This document shows positions 47,234 to 60,300 of a stretch of 64,000 nucleotides of DNA, in pieces. A model generated the notes under the pieces. The model made no database searches, was not told the origin of the DNA, and saw only the letters and a program-made list of their open reading frames with translations. This DNA is from Dipteris shenzhenensis (lineage: Eukaryota > Polypodiophyta > Polypodiopsida > Gleicheniales). The translations under genes and the position numbers were made by a program. Position 1 is the first letter of the stretch; each line of letters opens with the position of its first letter. Where the stretch lies: the NCBI GenBank assembly GCA_047967505.1, contig CM106538.1, one strand, 5' to 3'.

Positions 47234-48676
47234 GATGCAAATGAAGCAAAAATCCCAAATGCTAGTGCCTACAAGAGAGAATCACACTAAATACCAGGTG
47301 CACCCAAATGTGTATGCCACAATAGAGTGAAATATCACCAAAACTCATGTCTCAAAGCATCTGACTCATGTGCATATACTATGCATCCATATGAGCAAAT
47401 CTGGCCCAAAAGAAAATGCCAACTGCAATGGCAATCCAAAATGCCAATAAGTGCCAAATGACTCAAGCATAAACACCATCCACTAGCATATGCATTAATA
47501 ATATCTCATCCAAGAGAGCATAGCACTATCAGTGCATCACCTGCAATGTGTTGTAAGCTGTCCCTCAGCATAAAATAGCATCCATGTGTAAAGCGTCCAT
47601 AAAAATAGCATCCCACAAGGCAATTTGGGCCTATCAGCGCATCCACTAAGGACCGCAATGCATCCAAATGGCCTATAAATCATCCACTGCAACCCAATGC
47701 ACACCACGAATGAGCGCACATTGCTCAAACTATAACCAGAGTGATCTGCATAAGATACGCTCAAGAAATCATGGTTCCACAGAAAAGACCGCTATTGAAA
47801 ATAGAACCTGAGAGGCCTCAAAACATGGGCGCCATTGCATAATCGGACTCAGCAAGAAAATCTGCAAATATCTCTCTTATGCCGGAACTCCAAAATCCCA
47901 ACCAATGAGTGAGAAATGGGAGTCAACACTTATCCACTGCCATGTGGCATAAATCTAAGGTTTCAAAACCTTAGAATGAAAAATGCATAACAGAGAGACG
48001 AAATCGAATACACAGAGATCTATAACTCTGAAAATCCTCCACTGAATCGTGCAAGAACTGACAAGTAGGGGTTTTTGGGCGTCCGGAACGCAATGGGACA
48101 GACGGTTTTGGAAATCGTGGTCTCAATCACTGGGTCCAACACATGGACTGAAAAACGTTTTTGGAAACAGAGCTGTTTGTAAACTCCATCGGAGTGTGAA
48201 TGATGAGCAACATAGAAGTTTTAGGACCTCGTGAGTCCACCGGCGGAACTGACAGATCTGCAAATGGTTGCTCTAAACTTGAGTTCCAACACCTGGGCAG
48301 AAAAACGCAGAAACTGACACAGTGAGTCAGAAATCCAATGAAATGATCCCAGATTCAAGAATGAAGGTGTTTCCAAGCTCCTGAAGTGAAGTGGATACCA
48401 AAAGCAAGTAATAGTTGCCTTTACAAGTCAATACGAAGTCTCTGTCATCGAACGGAACAGGGAAAAGCTCAAAAAACGACTTTTTCTTTGAAAACACTTA
48501 ACAGGCTCTCAAAACCACTTAGCAAAACCAAAGTGACTTTTCCAAAGGTTCCTCCAAGATCTTTGCACACTTGGATGCAAGTAAAGTCACCCACAAAGCT
48601 TCCCACAGAGCTTCTCCTTCCTCCCATAGAGCTGCTGAGCTTCAAGCATTCACGCACGCTCAGCTAGATCACCCGG
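47234..48676 (-). other. Long 5' leader of the second copia element
   Basis: About 1.44 kb between the PBS and the gag ATG, about three times the leader of the first element. No long open frame. Several GCATC-rich words recur (ATAGCATCCA, GCGTCCATAAAA, AGCGCATCCAC) at 47540-47660. Confidence 0.6.
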
Positions 48677-48688
48677 GCTCTGATACCA
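48677..48688 (-). other. Primer-binding site of the second copia element
   Basis: The plus-strand GCTCTGATACCA is the complement of TGGTATCAGAGC, two bases from the LTR. Confidence 0.9.
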
Positions 48689-48690
48689 GT

Positions 48691-48860
48691 TGAGAGTGCT
48701 CTCAACGGAAGCAAGAACGGAAGAGGGAGAGAGAGAAACAAAGAGACACACAAGTTTTGGTGGGTGCAGAACACCCTAATCTTCTTTTTCATTCATTTAT
48801 ATATGTGTTTGAGTATTGTACATAATTGGGGTAAAGGCACAGTGACCTTTAACCCCCACA
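48691..48860 (-). repeat. 5' LTR (element orientation), 170 bp
   Basis: Same termini and length as 42957-43126, followed by the CCCCC duplication. Confidence 0.93.
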
Positions 48861-48869
48861 CCCCCATGT

Positions 48870-49175
48870 ATGAGTAAGGAGGACAAGCTCAATGGCACAA
48901 ATTATGCCTAGTGGAGGCTCAACTTGAAGATACGGTTTATCCATAAAGGTTTGTGGGAGCCTGAGACTAGGAACGGAAGGCTGAGCATTCAAAGAGTCTA
49001 TCAATTGGGATGCTGACGAGGAGGATGAGTTTTAGGAGGAGCTCAAGAATTGGGGGGATTGGGATTCAAAGACACATTCAACTTTGGCCAAGACAATCAC
49101 AAAGAAGGATTCTAGACCCTGGAGAGTGCATTTGAGGTATGGTCTACACTAGAGGATCTCTATGCTAGGCATTTG
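48870..49175 (+). pseudogene. copia gag N-terminal fragment
   Basis: Begins at the ATG at 48870 (MSKEDKLNGTNYA, a TAG, then WRLNLKIRFIHKGLWEPE), the usual start of copia gag. Near 49110-49170 it reads LESAFEVWSTLEDLYARHL, the UBN2 core. It sits immediately next to the second copia element's target duplication and is decayed. Confidence 0.65.
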
Positions 49176-49184
49176 GTGATGTGT

Positions 49185-50190
49185 GCTATCACCTTGCAGG
49201 GATAGATATATGAAATCGGGGCTTGCAAGGTATTACAAGCCAGTCTATGGTGGCCTCCTCTTTTTGTGGACACAGCTGAATTTGTTAAATGTTGTGACCC
49301 CAACCAAAGAGCAGCCATACCTCAAAAGAAGGACTATATGCTCCCCATTGGATTGTTTATCGACCAACCTTTTGAAAAAGGGGTTATTGATTTTGTTGGG
49401 CCTATAAGTCTAGCGGCCAAAGGCACACAAGCACTGTACATTATAGTTGTGATCAATTGCTTTTCTAAGCGGGTAGAAGCTAAGTCAATGTGAAAAGATG
49501 ATGCTAGATTGACAACCAAACTTCCATACGAAAGCCTTATATCATGCTTTGGTTGTCCTTTGGAAAACATGAGACATTGATGATCACACTCATCAATGAA
49601 ACAATAAGAATGCTAATGAATAAATTCTTGATAATTCATAGAAAATCTACACCATACTACCCCAAAGCAAATGGCCAAGCCAAGAGCTTAAACAAGACTT
49701 TGTGCAACACAACAATGCACATAGCAGAGGCTAGTAGAGCTGATTGGGAACACAAGCTTACCGTTTCACTATGGGCATATCACACAGCGTATAAGGTTGT
49801 AACAAATTGCACCCCATTTAGCCTTGCCTTCAGAATGGAAGCTGTGATGCCTATGGAGTTTGTGGTGCCTAGTCTGATGTTGTAGTCAAGGAGAGACTAT
49901 CCGAGGAAGCCCTAACGAAAAGGCTTGTGGAGCTTGAAAATCTTGCTGTGTGAAGGTTGAAAAGTTATGACTTAAGTACTAAACTTAAAGAACAAGGACC
50001 TTAATGAAGGAGAGATTGTATTATTGTATAGTGTAAGAAAGAGAAAGTTATAGTATTTAGGTATGGGTCCTTATCGAGTAGTAAAAATCATTGCACATGG
50101 GTCATATCGAATTGCAACACTTGATGGAATTGAAATGCATGGATATATTAACAGCAGTAAGATTAAATGCTACTATGGACCCCTAACCCA
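49185..50190 (+). pseudogene. Ty3/gypsy integrase remnant
   Basis: Reads WWPPLFVDTAEFVKCCDPNQ (the end of the integrase zinc finger, with the expected CxxC altered to CCDPN), then PFEKGVIDFVGPI and LYIIVVINCFSKRVEA (the start of the catalytic core). After stops it continues STPYYPKANGQAKSLNKTL, ADWEHKLTVSLWAYHTAYK and TPFSLAFRMEAVMP (core end), and near 50062 GPYRVVKIIAHGSYRIATLD (C-terminal GPY/F module). The residues expected as the catalytic Asp and Glu are partly displaced by frameshifts. It could come from the same gypsy family as the gag remnants, but this cannot be shown. Confidence 0.85.
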
Positions 50191-50214
50191 ACAAACTCTC
50201 CGAGCTATCCATTG

Positions 50215-52640
50215 AGGAAAGGAACAAAAGAAGGAGCTTACGCTCTTAAAGAAATGGGCACAAGAGAAAGCTAAGTCTAGAAATTCCAAGCTCCATTAGA
50301 AAACACCAATGACAATCCATAAGGCAATACTAGAAAGTGATAACACTCTTGATGAACCAATGATCGATCTGACCAAGTTGCTTGTGCAGTTGCAAAATGT
50401 CCGTCAGTCACCATAACTCGTGCATTGGTGCACCGAGATGCTGGTCACAACTTCCTCACACAAGAGTATGGGAATGTCTTTCTCAGGTACCCCTTACACC
50501 TAATCTTGCAACTATTATAGCTATCAATGGTTAAACTAATCATGTGGCTGCTGACACTAAATTCTTTATCATGTCTACTGGCATAAGTGAGAAACATGTT
50601 ATGTTAGGCAAGGCATGGTGCTATGTTGTCAATTTCCAAATGAACTGGTGAGAAAGAATGGCAATCTTGACAAGCAGTGACCATACTTCTATAGTATTTC
50701 TTTAGCGAGAGCTTGAGAGTGAAAGTTCAACTCCAACGATTGAGGCAACTGCCTCGCCATCCACCCCCGTTGTTCCAATAAACTCCACAACTCCCACCTC
50801 ATCACAAGTTCCACCTCGACCAAAGCGACCATGTACCATGCAATATGGAGGAGAAAAGACCAATTACAAGACCAACAAATACTGGACAAAGCACACTGCC
50901 TATTGAATAACGACAATCTGCTTCAACATGGTTTCATCCTAGGGAAGCATGGACCAATCAACAACGTTAGTCACGTTGGGTTCCAAAAGCCTTGTTACAA
51001 GCCCAAGGATCTTATGAAGGCAATTAGCAACTGTGGCTTCCAAAGCCGCACCCACGCATTGTACCATCAATCCCCGCTTGCTCACTAATTATGTACTGAT
51101 CCAACCATAACAGTAGGAATGGTGACCAAAGAATGCAAGCTGAACAACCGCCCTATTACCAAAGACACCTGCAATAGAAATACAAGAACCTACTGCTAAA
51201 AAAGGGGTAGTACCACAAGAACGTACTGTGTTGGACGAGTCGGTACATCTAGATGCAACTTTGCTACCACTGGAGGAAAATGCTTCACTGTGACCAAAGT
51301 CATTATCGACAACTTAATGGAAAAAACACCTAGTAATTCACCACGATTGTTGACAGCTTGGCTAACCAACCCTTTTGTGTCATGGTTGGCAATGAGGTAT
51401 GCCGCCTTCTAGTACTTTTGGTGAATTGTTGTTGTTTGATCCAAGATTTCATCAACACACATACATCCATCACTACGTATGTCTAGGTGAGTCTTAAGGA
51501 TGGGCATAAATCTGAGAAACTACATTTAGCCGTATCACACCATCAATTCTCATAAATCACACATGTCAAGCTGTAACAATCAGGATTAGGTGATTAGGGT
51601 CCACTCCAGTAATAGGGTCTAGCACTTACATTTTATTCCACTGGGAATCATTGAGGGTACATCCGTAAGTAATGGGTAGCCTCAAGTCCACACAGTGCAC
51701 AAATTGGGTTCACCCAATCCTCAGGTCCACATAGTGCACAAATTGGATTCACCAAGTCATCCAAGAGTTGAAAATACCTTATACAAGTCAGTCATTTAGG
51801 AAGTCATGTACATGCAAAAGTCATTAGCAAGGGACATCCTAAGTCAAAGGACTGATTGTCTCTCAAAAAACTCCAACACTGATTAAGTTTGTCAAAAGCG
51901 TTGAATTAGCCCTAATTCAATGCAACGCTAAATTAACGCTAATTCAGTGCACAGGTTAAAGTAACTCAACGTGTAGGGTTGAGTCCAATTCGGTACATGC
52001 AGGGTTATCAACAATTTGGCACACATGGGGATAGAACTAATACAGTGCACCAGTTTAGCAATTCAACGTGCTGAATTGCAGGCTTATTTAGTGCGATGAA
52101 TTACCAAAATCTATATATATAGGCTCTCGGGGTCCAAAACACTAAATTAGTAAAAAGGATAAAAATCTACCAAAATTTATCCATGTTTTCTACCAGCCTC
52201 CAACCTTTCTAGCTCACAAAAATCTTTGTTGGCACAGCCCATATTATCTGGGATTCTTCTAAATCCCTCAGTAGTCTATTTTGAGAACTTAATTCTATGG
52301 AATCAAATCCCTCATTTAACTTTCACACTAGGCTATCTCCTTTCACTTCTACTTCCCTTACCCCATCCACCACTATAGCCCCATCTATCTCTGCCATCCC
52401 ATACTTCGTCTATCACTCTTCCAACCCACATGGATGCAGAGGAACTCCAACAGGATTCTCAACCCCAGGACCACTAGTCACAATAGGAGCCCTAGGAATC
52501 CGCTCAACAGTCAACCATCGGCCCTCCAAAGAGAAGATAAACGTAATTTTCAGTGGCTCCTCCTCTCTATACAGAATACTCAATCAATTTATCCAAACTC
52601 TCCTTTGGGCCAGAAATGGGTAGACTCCCTAGGTAGCTTG
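50215..52640. other. Mostly unassigned; decayed retroelement or intergenic DNA
   Basis: No recognisable domain. At 51690-51760 a unit of about 40 bp (CCACACAGTGCACAAATTGG) is tandemly duplicated. At 51890-52110 words related to CTAATTCAGTGCA and AACTCAACGTG recur. A TATA-like CTATATATATAGG lies at 52111, and a 108-codon Ser/Thr/Pro-rich frame begins at 52297; without homology I do not call it a gene. Confidence 0.35.
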
Positions 52641-52649
52641 GTGGTGGTG

Positions 52650-52650
<1 letters not shown>

Positions 52651-52720
<70 letters not shown>
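52651..52720. repeat. (TG)n(AG)n compound microsatellite
   Basis: About 10 TG units run straight into about 24 AG units. A second (GA)n run is at 52965-52999. Confidence 0.97.
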
Positions 52721-52721
<1 letters not shown>

Positions 52722-52964
52722 CAATAGCCAAATGAGAAGGGAGGGGGTGTTACCACCTCTCTTGCACCCTTCAACTGAAAGGGAAACCCCACTTCAAAAG
52801 AAATGGGAACACACATATCGGCATTTCGCCTCTAACATGCTAATAACAAGAGAGCAAGTGATGTGCTCGATAGCACTGCCTTCATTATTATTTCGATGTT
52901 TTTAGCTTTTATGGAGCATTGTAGTATATTGATAGAGGACGATGATGTTGATGAGTTGATTTTG

Positions 52965-53002
<38 letters not shown>

Positions 53003-54240
53003 TCATGCATGAGAATAGAAACTAGTTAATTGAGGCATGGGCATGGGGGGGTGGAAAAAAAGTTTGGATGGGCATGGCAATGTGGAACACTTTTTTGCAA
53101 AAGCTACCTAGCTAGGCAATTCTAAAAAGTACCTCCCTATATGAGGCCGATATGTTAAGTTTGAATTCCAACTTCATTAAGGCCATTTCTGCCATGGATT
53201 AGTGCTAACAAGATGATACTAGGCAATAGCCAAATGAGAAAGGGGGGGTGGGTGTTTGTGTGCCCAACTACCACCTCTTTCACCCTTCAACTGAAAGTGA
53301 AACTCCACACACACTCCAAAGAGCTTGTGCTAACAACTTTCAAGATAGGTGCCATAATGTTGGCTAGGCAATAGCCAAATGAGAAGCCTCTAATCAAAGA
53401 CAATAGCCAAATGAGAAGGGAGGTGTTTGCACACCCAACTACCATCTCTCTTCCACCCTTCAGCTGAAAGGGAAACTCCACTTCACCTGAAATGGAGACA
53501 AACACTCCAAAGAGTGTGCCTCTTCTTCTTCCCTTGCTTACCATGGATTAGTGCAAACAAGATAGGGTGCCATAATATTGGCCCCTCTAATCTAAGGCAA
53601 AGCCAAATGAGATAAAAAACATCTCACCCCAAAGAGCTTGTGCTAACAAGATAGGGTGCCATAATGTTGGCTAGGCAATAGCCAAATGAGAAGCCCCTAG
53701 TCAAAGGCAATGGCCAAATGAGAAGGGGCGTGTTTATGCGCTGAACTACGATCTCTCTTTCACCCTTCAGTTGAAAGGGAAACTCCATCACGTGAAATGG
53801 AAACAGATAGTCCAACGAGTTTGCATCTTCTTCTTCCCCTCCTTACCATGGATAAGTGCAAGCAAGACAGGGTGCCATGATACGTGGCCCCTGTGAATCT
53901 AAGGCAATAGCCAAATGAGAAGCCTCTAATCCAAGGCAATAGAAGGGGGGTGGGTGTTTGCGTGCCCAACTGCCATCTCTCTTTCATCCTTTAGCTGAAA
54001 GGGAAACTCCATCACGTGAAATGGAAACAGACACTCCAAAGAGTTTGCATCTTCTTCTTCCCCTCGTTACCATGGATTAGTGGAAGCAAGGTAGGGTGCC
54101 ATGATAGTGGGGCCCTCTAAAACTAAGGCAATAGCCAAATGAGGAAGGGCTTGCGCGCCCAACTACCATCTCTCTTTCAACCTTCAACTGAAAGTGAAAC
54201 TCCACTTCACGTGAAATGGAAACACACACTCCAACGAGCT
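52721..54240 (+). repeat. Degenerate tandem repeats upstream of the giant gene, with G-boxes
   Basis: The phrase GGCAATAGCCAAATGAGAAG or close variants begins near 52721, 53224, 53372, 53401, 53596, 53677, 53706, 53907 and 54127. A second phrase, CAACTGAAAGGGAAACTCCA, occurs near 52778, 53289, 53461, 53768, 53992 and 54186. Together they define imperfect units of about 200 bp. The last three units carry CACGTG (53789-53794, 54013-54018, 54208-54213), the earlier ones CACCTG or other variants. The last unit ends about 100 bp before the start codon, so the array is promoter or 5' UTR. Confidence 0.85.
53789..54213. promoter_or_regulatory. Three G-boxes (CACGTG) within the tandem repeats
   Basis: Positions 53789, 54013 and 54208, each in the context CACGTGAAATGG. 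CACGTG is the core bound by plant bHLH and bZIP proteins. Function is inferred from the motif and its closeness to the start codon. Confidence 0.5.
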
Positions 54241-54347
54241 CCCTCCTCGCCATCGCCATCGCCATAGCCTCTGCCCATCACGCCTCCTCACCTCCTTGAC
54301 CATGTCCTCTGCCTCCCCCCTCCTTCCCCCCCGGCTCGCATGCCACC

Positions 54348-57300
54348 ATGTCCGACCCTTGGTCCTCTTCCTTCCATGACGACTACGACATCCCTGGCCT
54401 CGCCCAAGGCTTGATCTTCCCCCAACGTAGCCTCCTCCATACCCGTTTCTTTAAACATAAGACCCCCAACCCCGAACCTTGCTTCGAAAATAGGGAGCTT
54501 CACACCCCGGAATTCATCAAGGTCCTGGTAGGGACGAAGAAAGCAGTCCAAGAGTGGTTGAACTCCGCCGGTCAAGGGTCATGTGCACTATGGGTGGAAG
54601 TAGCAGAGGAGCAAATGGATTTTAGTAGGCCAGATATTGCTCACAGACTTTTGAAAGGCCAATTGCGGTTGGCATACAGGTTGATTTCTCGTCAGCCACT
54701 TTTTCAATCCGTCTTTGAGGGGACGCCAATAATCGTTTCCCCCCACGTGCAAAAAGGAAGAAAGACAACTGTTGAAGACCAGACTTTGGGAAGTCCTCTG
54801 TGTGGCAAGTGGCATAGCCTCAGACAAAGGGAGAAAGAGAAGTTTTTAAAGTCGATTGGAGTAAATCACTTGGGTGACGATTTTTGCATCAAGGTTGATC
54901 AGCTTCAGAAGGGGTTGTCACAAGCCCCTTACTGGATCAAAAGGTGGTTACTGGCTCTCCCAGTTGCATCTTATAAGCAGCTTGTGAGAATGATTGCGCC
55001 AGGTGGCACGCTTTGGCAATTTCAACAGCTTGTAGGAAATATTGTACATTGTCCAAGTTTTGTGGACGTGAAGTTTGAGCTGATAGATTTTATGAATTGG
55101 CTAGAACGTCACGCCTATATTGCAATCTTAGAAGGTTTGGATTTTTTAGTCACGTTGCAGGACTTGCAATGGGCTGTTGTAAGGTTCAATTTCACCGTCA
55201 ACTTCCTCAAGATTACTGGGGGCAGAAATTTGGAGACTTTGCAACATTTTTGGCGGGAAAAGATGGCCAGCCATGCGGAGAGTGAGTGGAAAGACATAAA
55301 GAATTCTGCCATTCAGCTGACGGGTAGTGACAATGATCTTTGTCTTCAAAGAGTGAAATGGAAAATTTGGCAACCTTTGAACAATGAAGTACATAGCTTA
55401 GACCATAGCTTGCAATCTGCTACCGTTTTGGATGTATTGTACAGTAAAGCTGGTTTTATAGAAGAACATACAGTAGATGCTTTTAGGAGAGATTTCGAGT
55501 CCTTTTCATGTATAAAGGATTCCACAATGAAGGATTTTCCCACTGGTTTGAGGGTTTGGGAACTTCAGTCGTGTTGTTCAACAGGATCTCCCCCACTTTC
55601 ATCCAAGGAACGGTGTGCTCTTTTGAATTTGGGAAGCAACAGCAGAATGGTTAGGCAGAGAGGGATGCGGATTCTTCTAGAGATTTTGCTTGGGGGTGGA
55701 AAGGGAAGATACAGCTCAAGTATCAATGCTTTGAAGAGTGAGCTTTCCAGTGGGAGAGAGCTGTCAACACCTGCATCTGCCAGTCCTCTTTGTCATGCCC
55801 ATAATGGACTTGACATGAAAGGGATTTTGTCAGCACCGCCAAGCGGACACTTGTCAAGTAAGAAAACCTCTAGTGCAGTTTCAGGGTTGGAGAAGGGGGA
55901 CCTTTGTAAAGGAGGAGATTCGTTAGGAAAGCAAATCAAGGGTGTTCCAGAGATACAAGATGGATCTGATCGTGAGGGATTGAGTATTCGATTACTCCTA
56001 CAGCCAGAAAAAGACACAGAGCATGAACCTGAAATGCTAAACGCACGCAATGTACCAGAATATGATGCTCAAAAGACTTGGGCATCTGGTGACAAAAATA
56101 AGAAAGCATCTGAGGGGATTGGCACTGGGAGGTTTTTTGAAACGTTGTGTTGTGATTCAAATACTTCAGAAGATAATCCATCTTGTTACTGTGACACCTT
56201 AGAATCAGTAAAGATAAGATTATCAGAATGGGTACAGGGTGGGTTTTTGGAATCTCTGATTGAAGAGGCAGTCTCAGTACCTGGGAAAGGAATGTCAAGA
56301 GGCGAAATAGGCTTGGATGTTGAAGAAACAGCGGATATATGCTTGAAAATTACGAGAGTTCTTCCAGCAGATGGTAGCAGTCATGTGATTCAGGCTATCA
56401 TGTTCTGGCTGAAGGAGTGTAGTGGCAACAATACTTTACTGGGTTGTAGCAGCTTTCCGAGTGGTAGATCAAAGCTTCCAAATGATGTGGCAGAGATCAA
56501 AGGTGAGTCCTGCAAACAAGATTTTGAGGCAAATTCAAGGAAAAACATGAATGAGAAGCTCGAAGGAGAGCTGATAAATGTATGGTGTGTAAGCAAACTT
56601 TTACTTTCGCTGGTTAGGAGGTCTACTTTCATTGCATCCGGAGTAGCTGAATGTGGGGGTCTGAGTGTGATTCTTGAACTCTATGCCTCTCTTGTTGGAC
56701 TAAGGATACCATATCGTCTTGGAATAGATTGTTCATGCTCTGAAATTGAATACAGTAATGTTACAGACACACTTCCAGGAGGAGTATTGGAAGAGCACAG
56801 GGAGCCATTGATAGTCTCTCCATTTTCTACTTCCTTTTCCCAGATCTTTAGACGAAAGCATGATGCGAATCAATCATTAACTCCACGAGATGTTGCCAGC
56901 ATCTTGAGTCAGAATTTAGAACATGACAAGCTATATAATAAGAAAGAACCAGCAGATGCGGTTATAGATGGCAGAGCTTTCAGATTCTGTTCTTTCCTAG
57001 CAACTATGCTCATCTGGTGTGGAGGAAAAGGGAGGCTGGAAAATCTCAGGTCACCTGAACCAGCTGGGCAAGGAGACAGCTCTAACCATAACCCAGTAAA
57101 TAATGATACACAAACTTCATGGTTACTACACAGCTTATGCATAAAATTTTCAGGGTACCATTTTGGCAAGTCAGCAAGAGATTGTTCACATGAAAATCAA
57201 CATATATCAACTGGATCCAGACAGCAGGTGTTGCCATCTGGACACCTAGATTCCAGTAGTCGGTATATCTCAGTAAGCAATCATGTTCCACAACTAAGTG

Positions 57301-60300
57301 CAACATCACAAAGTCCTAGAAGGCCACCAAAGGTGCCAAAACTGATTTTGAAGCCAGCAGAAATGAGTGAAAATAGTGTGCAAGGGCTAAGTCCACATCA
57401 CATGCAAAGTTCAATTTCTGCTGTTACTAAGCCTTCAACTTCCAGCTCCCTTACAACCTCAGACACACCATCAAAAACTTCGCTCAAATGCTTCATTATG
57501 GTTTTAGAAGCAAAAGTTAATCTTCTCGAGGCATATTTGTTATTGCTTGTCAACAGAAGTGATTCCGCAGTTTTAGCAAAACATGACACGTCGAAGGAAA
57601 TCCATGCAAACGGCCACAACATTGTCTCCTCTTTCATGATTGACTTGTATAAGTCCTTCTATTGTTATCAAACATGCGATGCAAGGAAATTGCATAAGAT
57701 AATATTTGAGGTTATGTATCAGTTGGATAGTAACTTGCCCCAAAATGTCTCCCACTGTATGCATGGAGGCTTAGGGAATGCTAGATCAGAAGCAGCAAAA
57801 ATTTGTGATGGAAGAGATTATGAATCACCAACAGATACTCCCAACGGCATGATCCTGACTAGATTTCTTCACGAGGCCTCGGAGCACCTCAGGATTACAC
57901 TTTCTCCTAACATCCATCACTCACTGAGGAACACTGAAAGTCGAGGTCTTGGAGTTAGTTCAGGAGCTGGAGATAATGTAGCTAGTTCTACGCATGGACT
58001 CTTACGCAGAACCAACTTTAGAATGAATTCCAATGATCAGCTCTCAAGCCCAAGCTCAAGCATTTGGAAAAGCATCAGCATTTCCATGCACATCTTAGCA
58101 GAGTATAACGTTTTCTATTCAGAGAAAGGGATTCAATGCTCTATTCTTAAAGAATTCAGGGAGCACATAGAAAGTGCTGTAACTCAATTTTCTGGGCTGG
58201 GAGACCCAGCTAATTGGAATCTTTCTCAGATACTAGCAATGCAAAGTTTGCTTAATTTATTGCAAGTCATGTTTCAAAGGAATACTATTGACATGTTATA
58301 TGTTTCTTCCCCTTGGACTGATTTTGAAGAGCAGCTTTGGAAACTTCTTGTAATTAATGAAAAATTTTGGGTATGTATTACAAACTATCTAAGCTGGCTG
58401 ATACTTGAATCTTGTCAAGGATGCTTTAAGAATATCTCTAACTACCGGAAGTTTTGGCCTGACACACCTGAAGCCTTGGCTACCTTATTATTCAGCAAAC
58501 CAGGATTTTGCTTGGAATCTCCCGGCTTCAAAATTTTGAAAGATGCATTTGGCTATCTCAGCTTACTCATTGTCATTCTACAGAGAAGGATATTGGCACA
58601 GGTTTCCAACATTCCCAATGAATGTCCTCAACTCTTGCCTGAGCACATGGCTTCCTTTCTTGATTTTCTTATGAATCCACTTGATGGAGTACTTATGAGG
58701 ACACTTAAAGGCCCATTCTTCCAAGGAAGAATGATTCAGAGTGAGAGAGAGATGGAAGGGCACGCATTGGATTTCAGGATTACTGCTCAAGAAAACATGA
58801 TTGTATTTGGGGAAAACCATGACACTCATATTTCCCCATCATTGAAGCTAAGCTCAGCAAGTAGCAGGAGTGATCTTAGCAGCAGTGCAAGAGAGAGAGA
58901 ATCTCATGGTAAACATGCGAGGATGGCCTCCCAGTATAGATATGGAAACTCACCCATGAGAGGTTGGGGTTGGCAAACTTCGTATTTATTCAAGGCCCTT
59001 AATCAACTGTCCCAGGGTCTAACTTCGGAGCTGGCTTGTAGCCAAAGAATTGTTAATGCTGCTTCCTTAGATCAGCCACAATGTTCTCAGTTTGATTATT
59101 CACATTGCCTCTGCGAAAGTTGTGCAAATAGAGTAGTAGCTCAAGGCCTTTCTTTACGCATCTCATTGGTTATTGAAGAGGAGAGTCTCAAACTTTTGGC
59201 ACAAATTTTTAGTCTCAAGTTTAGTGGCAGTGCTCTGACAGGCCGACTGCATGACATCACGCAGCTAAAAGCATTGGAAAATCCATTCCTCTCCCAAAAA
59301 TATGTCGATGCCTTCCTCGATTATCATTTTCTTTGCTTCTTGCAGCTATACAACTGGAAGGCAGAAGAGTGCCAGTCTAAAAGACAAACACAAGGTTCCT
59401 CATTGAAAAATGTAGATTGGGCATACCATACCTCAGAAGACGGATCTACTTATGTTGATACAGGTTCAACGGATGCACTGCATGCTACACACAAAACCAG
59501 TTTTTCTGAAGATTTTTTCTCTGTCTTACTATCAGAAGATGAGACAATAACGTTGGCATGCAGAAAACATGGAATGGTATTGTTGGCACTTTCACAGAAT
59601 CAAAATGAGGACGTGAGCAGGCGTTTCAAGCAGCTCAAAGTGATGAACTTCTTGGTGCATCAAATAGCTCTTGAGTATGAAGTATCACATGTTGTTAGCC
59701 CAAGGGAATCTGTTTCAGAAGAAAATTTAATGAAAGCCTTTCAAAAGGACAAAAGCAACGTAGATGATTGCTACTTCCAACCCAAAACAAATCAGGTGCT
59801 GGTAGAAGAGAAGAGTGTTAGAAATGATGCGTGTGAAACAAAACAGGGCACTCTAATGCATAGAGATTTACTGACGTCTGGAAAATCATTGCCAAAAGGC
59901 TGTAGCAAAGGATTGTACAAAACGACGGATGATGCAAGGCAGATCGTTCTGAGAAAAAATGACGAAATGGGGCACCACAGCATAATTGTTCCACGAATTG
60001 AAGAGGACAACTCCGTGGCAATTCTGGACTTGAAGAGTAATCGTTCAGGGACAGGAAATCAAATTGCTATTTTACAAAGGCCATTGAATCAGCTTGGATT
60101 TTTTTCATGTCGGATGGAAAATAATTACGTAAAATTTGGCTTTGAGAGATCCAATCATCGTGATATATCTCTAGCTGGTGGCCTTGGAATTCATACAGTT
60201 TTACCAGTTGATCAGCAAGGTGTTCTTAATCTACATTTCAGGCTACCTACCTTCATTCCTCCACGTATGAGCCCACGCAGCAGGCAAGCGTTGAGGCAGC

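Larger units (their letters stand above)
42957..48860 (-). mobile_element. Ty1/copia LTR retrotransposon, second complete element
   Basis: 5904 bp with two 170-bp LTRs and an exact CCCCC target duplication (42952-42956 and 48861-48865). The PBS (48688-48677 on the minus strand) is TGGTATCAGAGC, and a polypurine tract AAGTGGGAGGT lies at 43137-43127. Domain order is copia. LTRs differ at about 8 of 170 positions (5 transitions, 3 transversions; about 95% identical). It has several frameshifts and one stop but keeps a 508-codon RT-RNase H frame. It split an older retroelement sequence in which a copia gag ATG lies at 48870. Confidence 0.95.

Noticed and set aside
52297-52623. 108-codon Ser/Thr/Pro-rich frame as a gene
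   Set aside because: A TATA-like sequence lies 180 bp upstream, but composition and lack of motifs do not support a protein.
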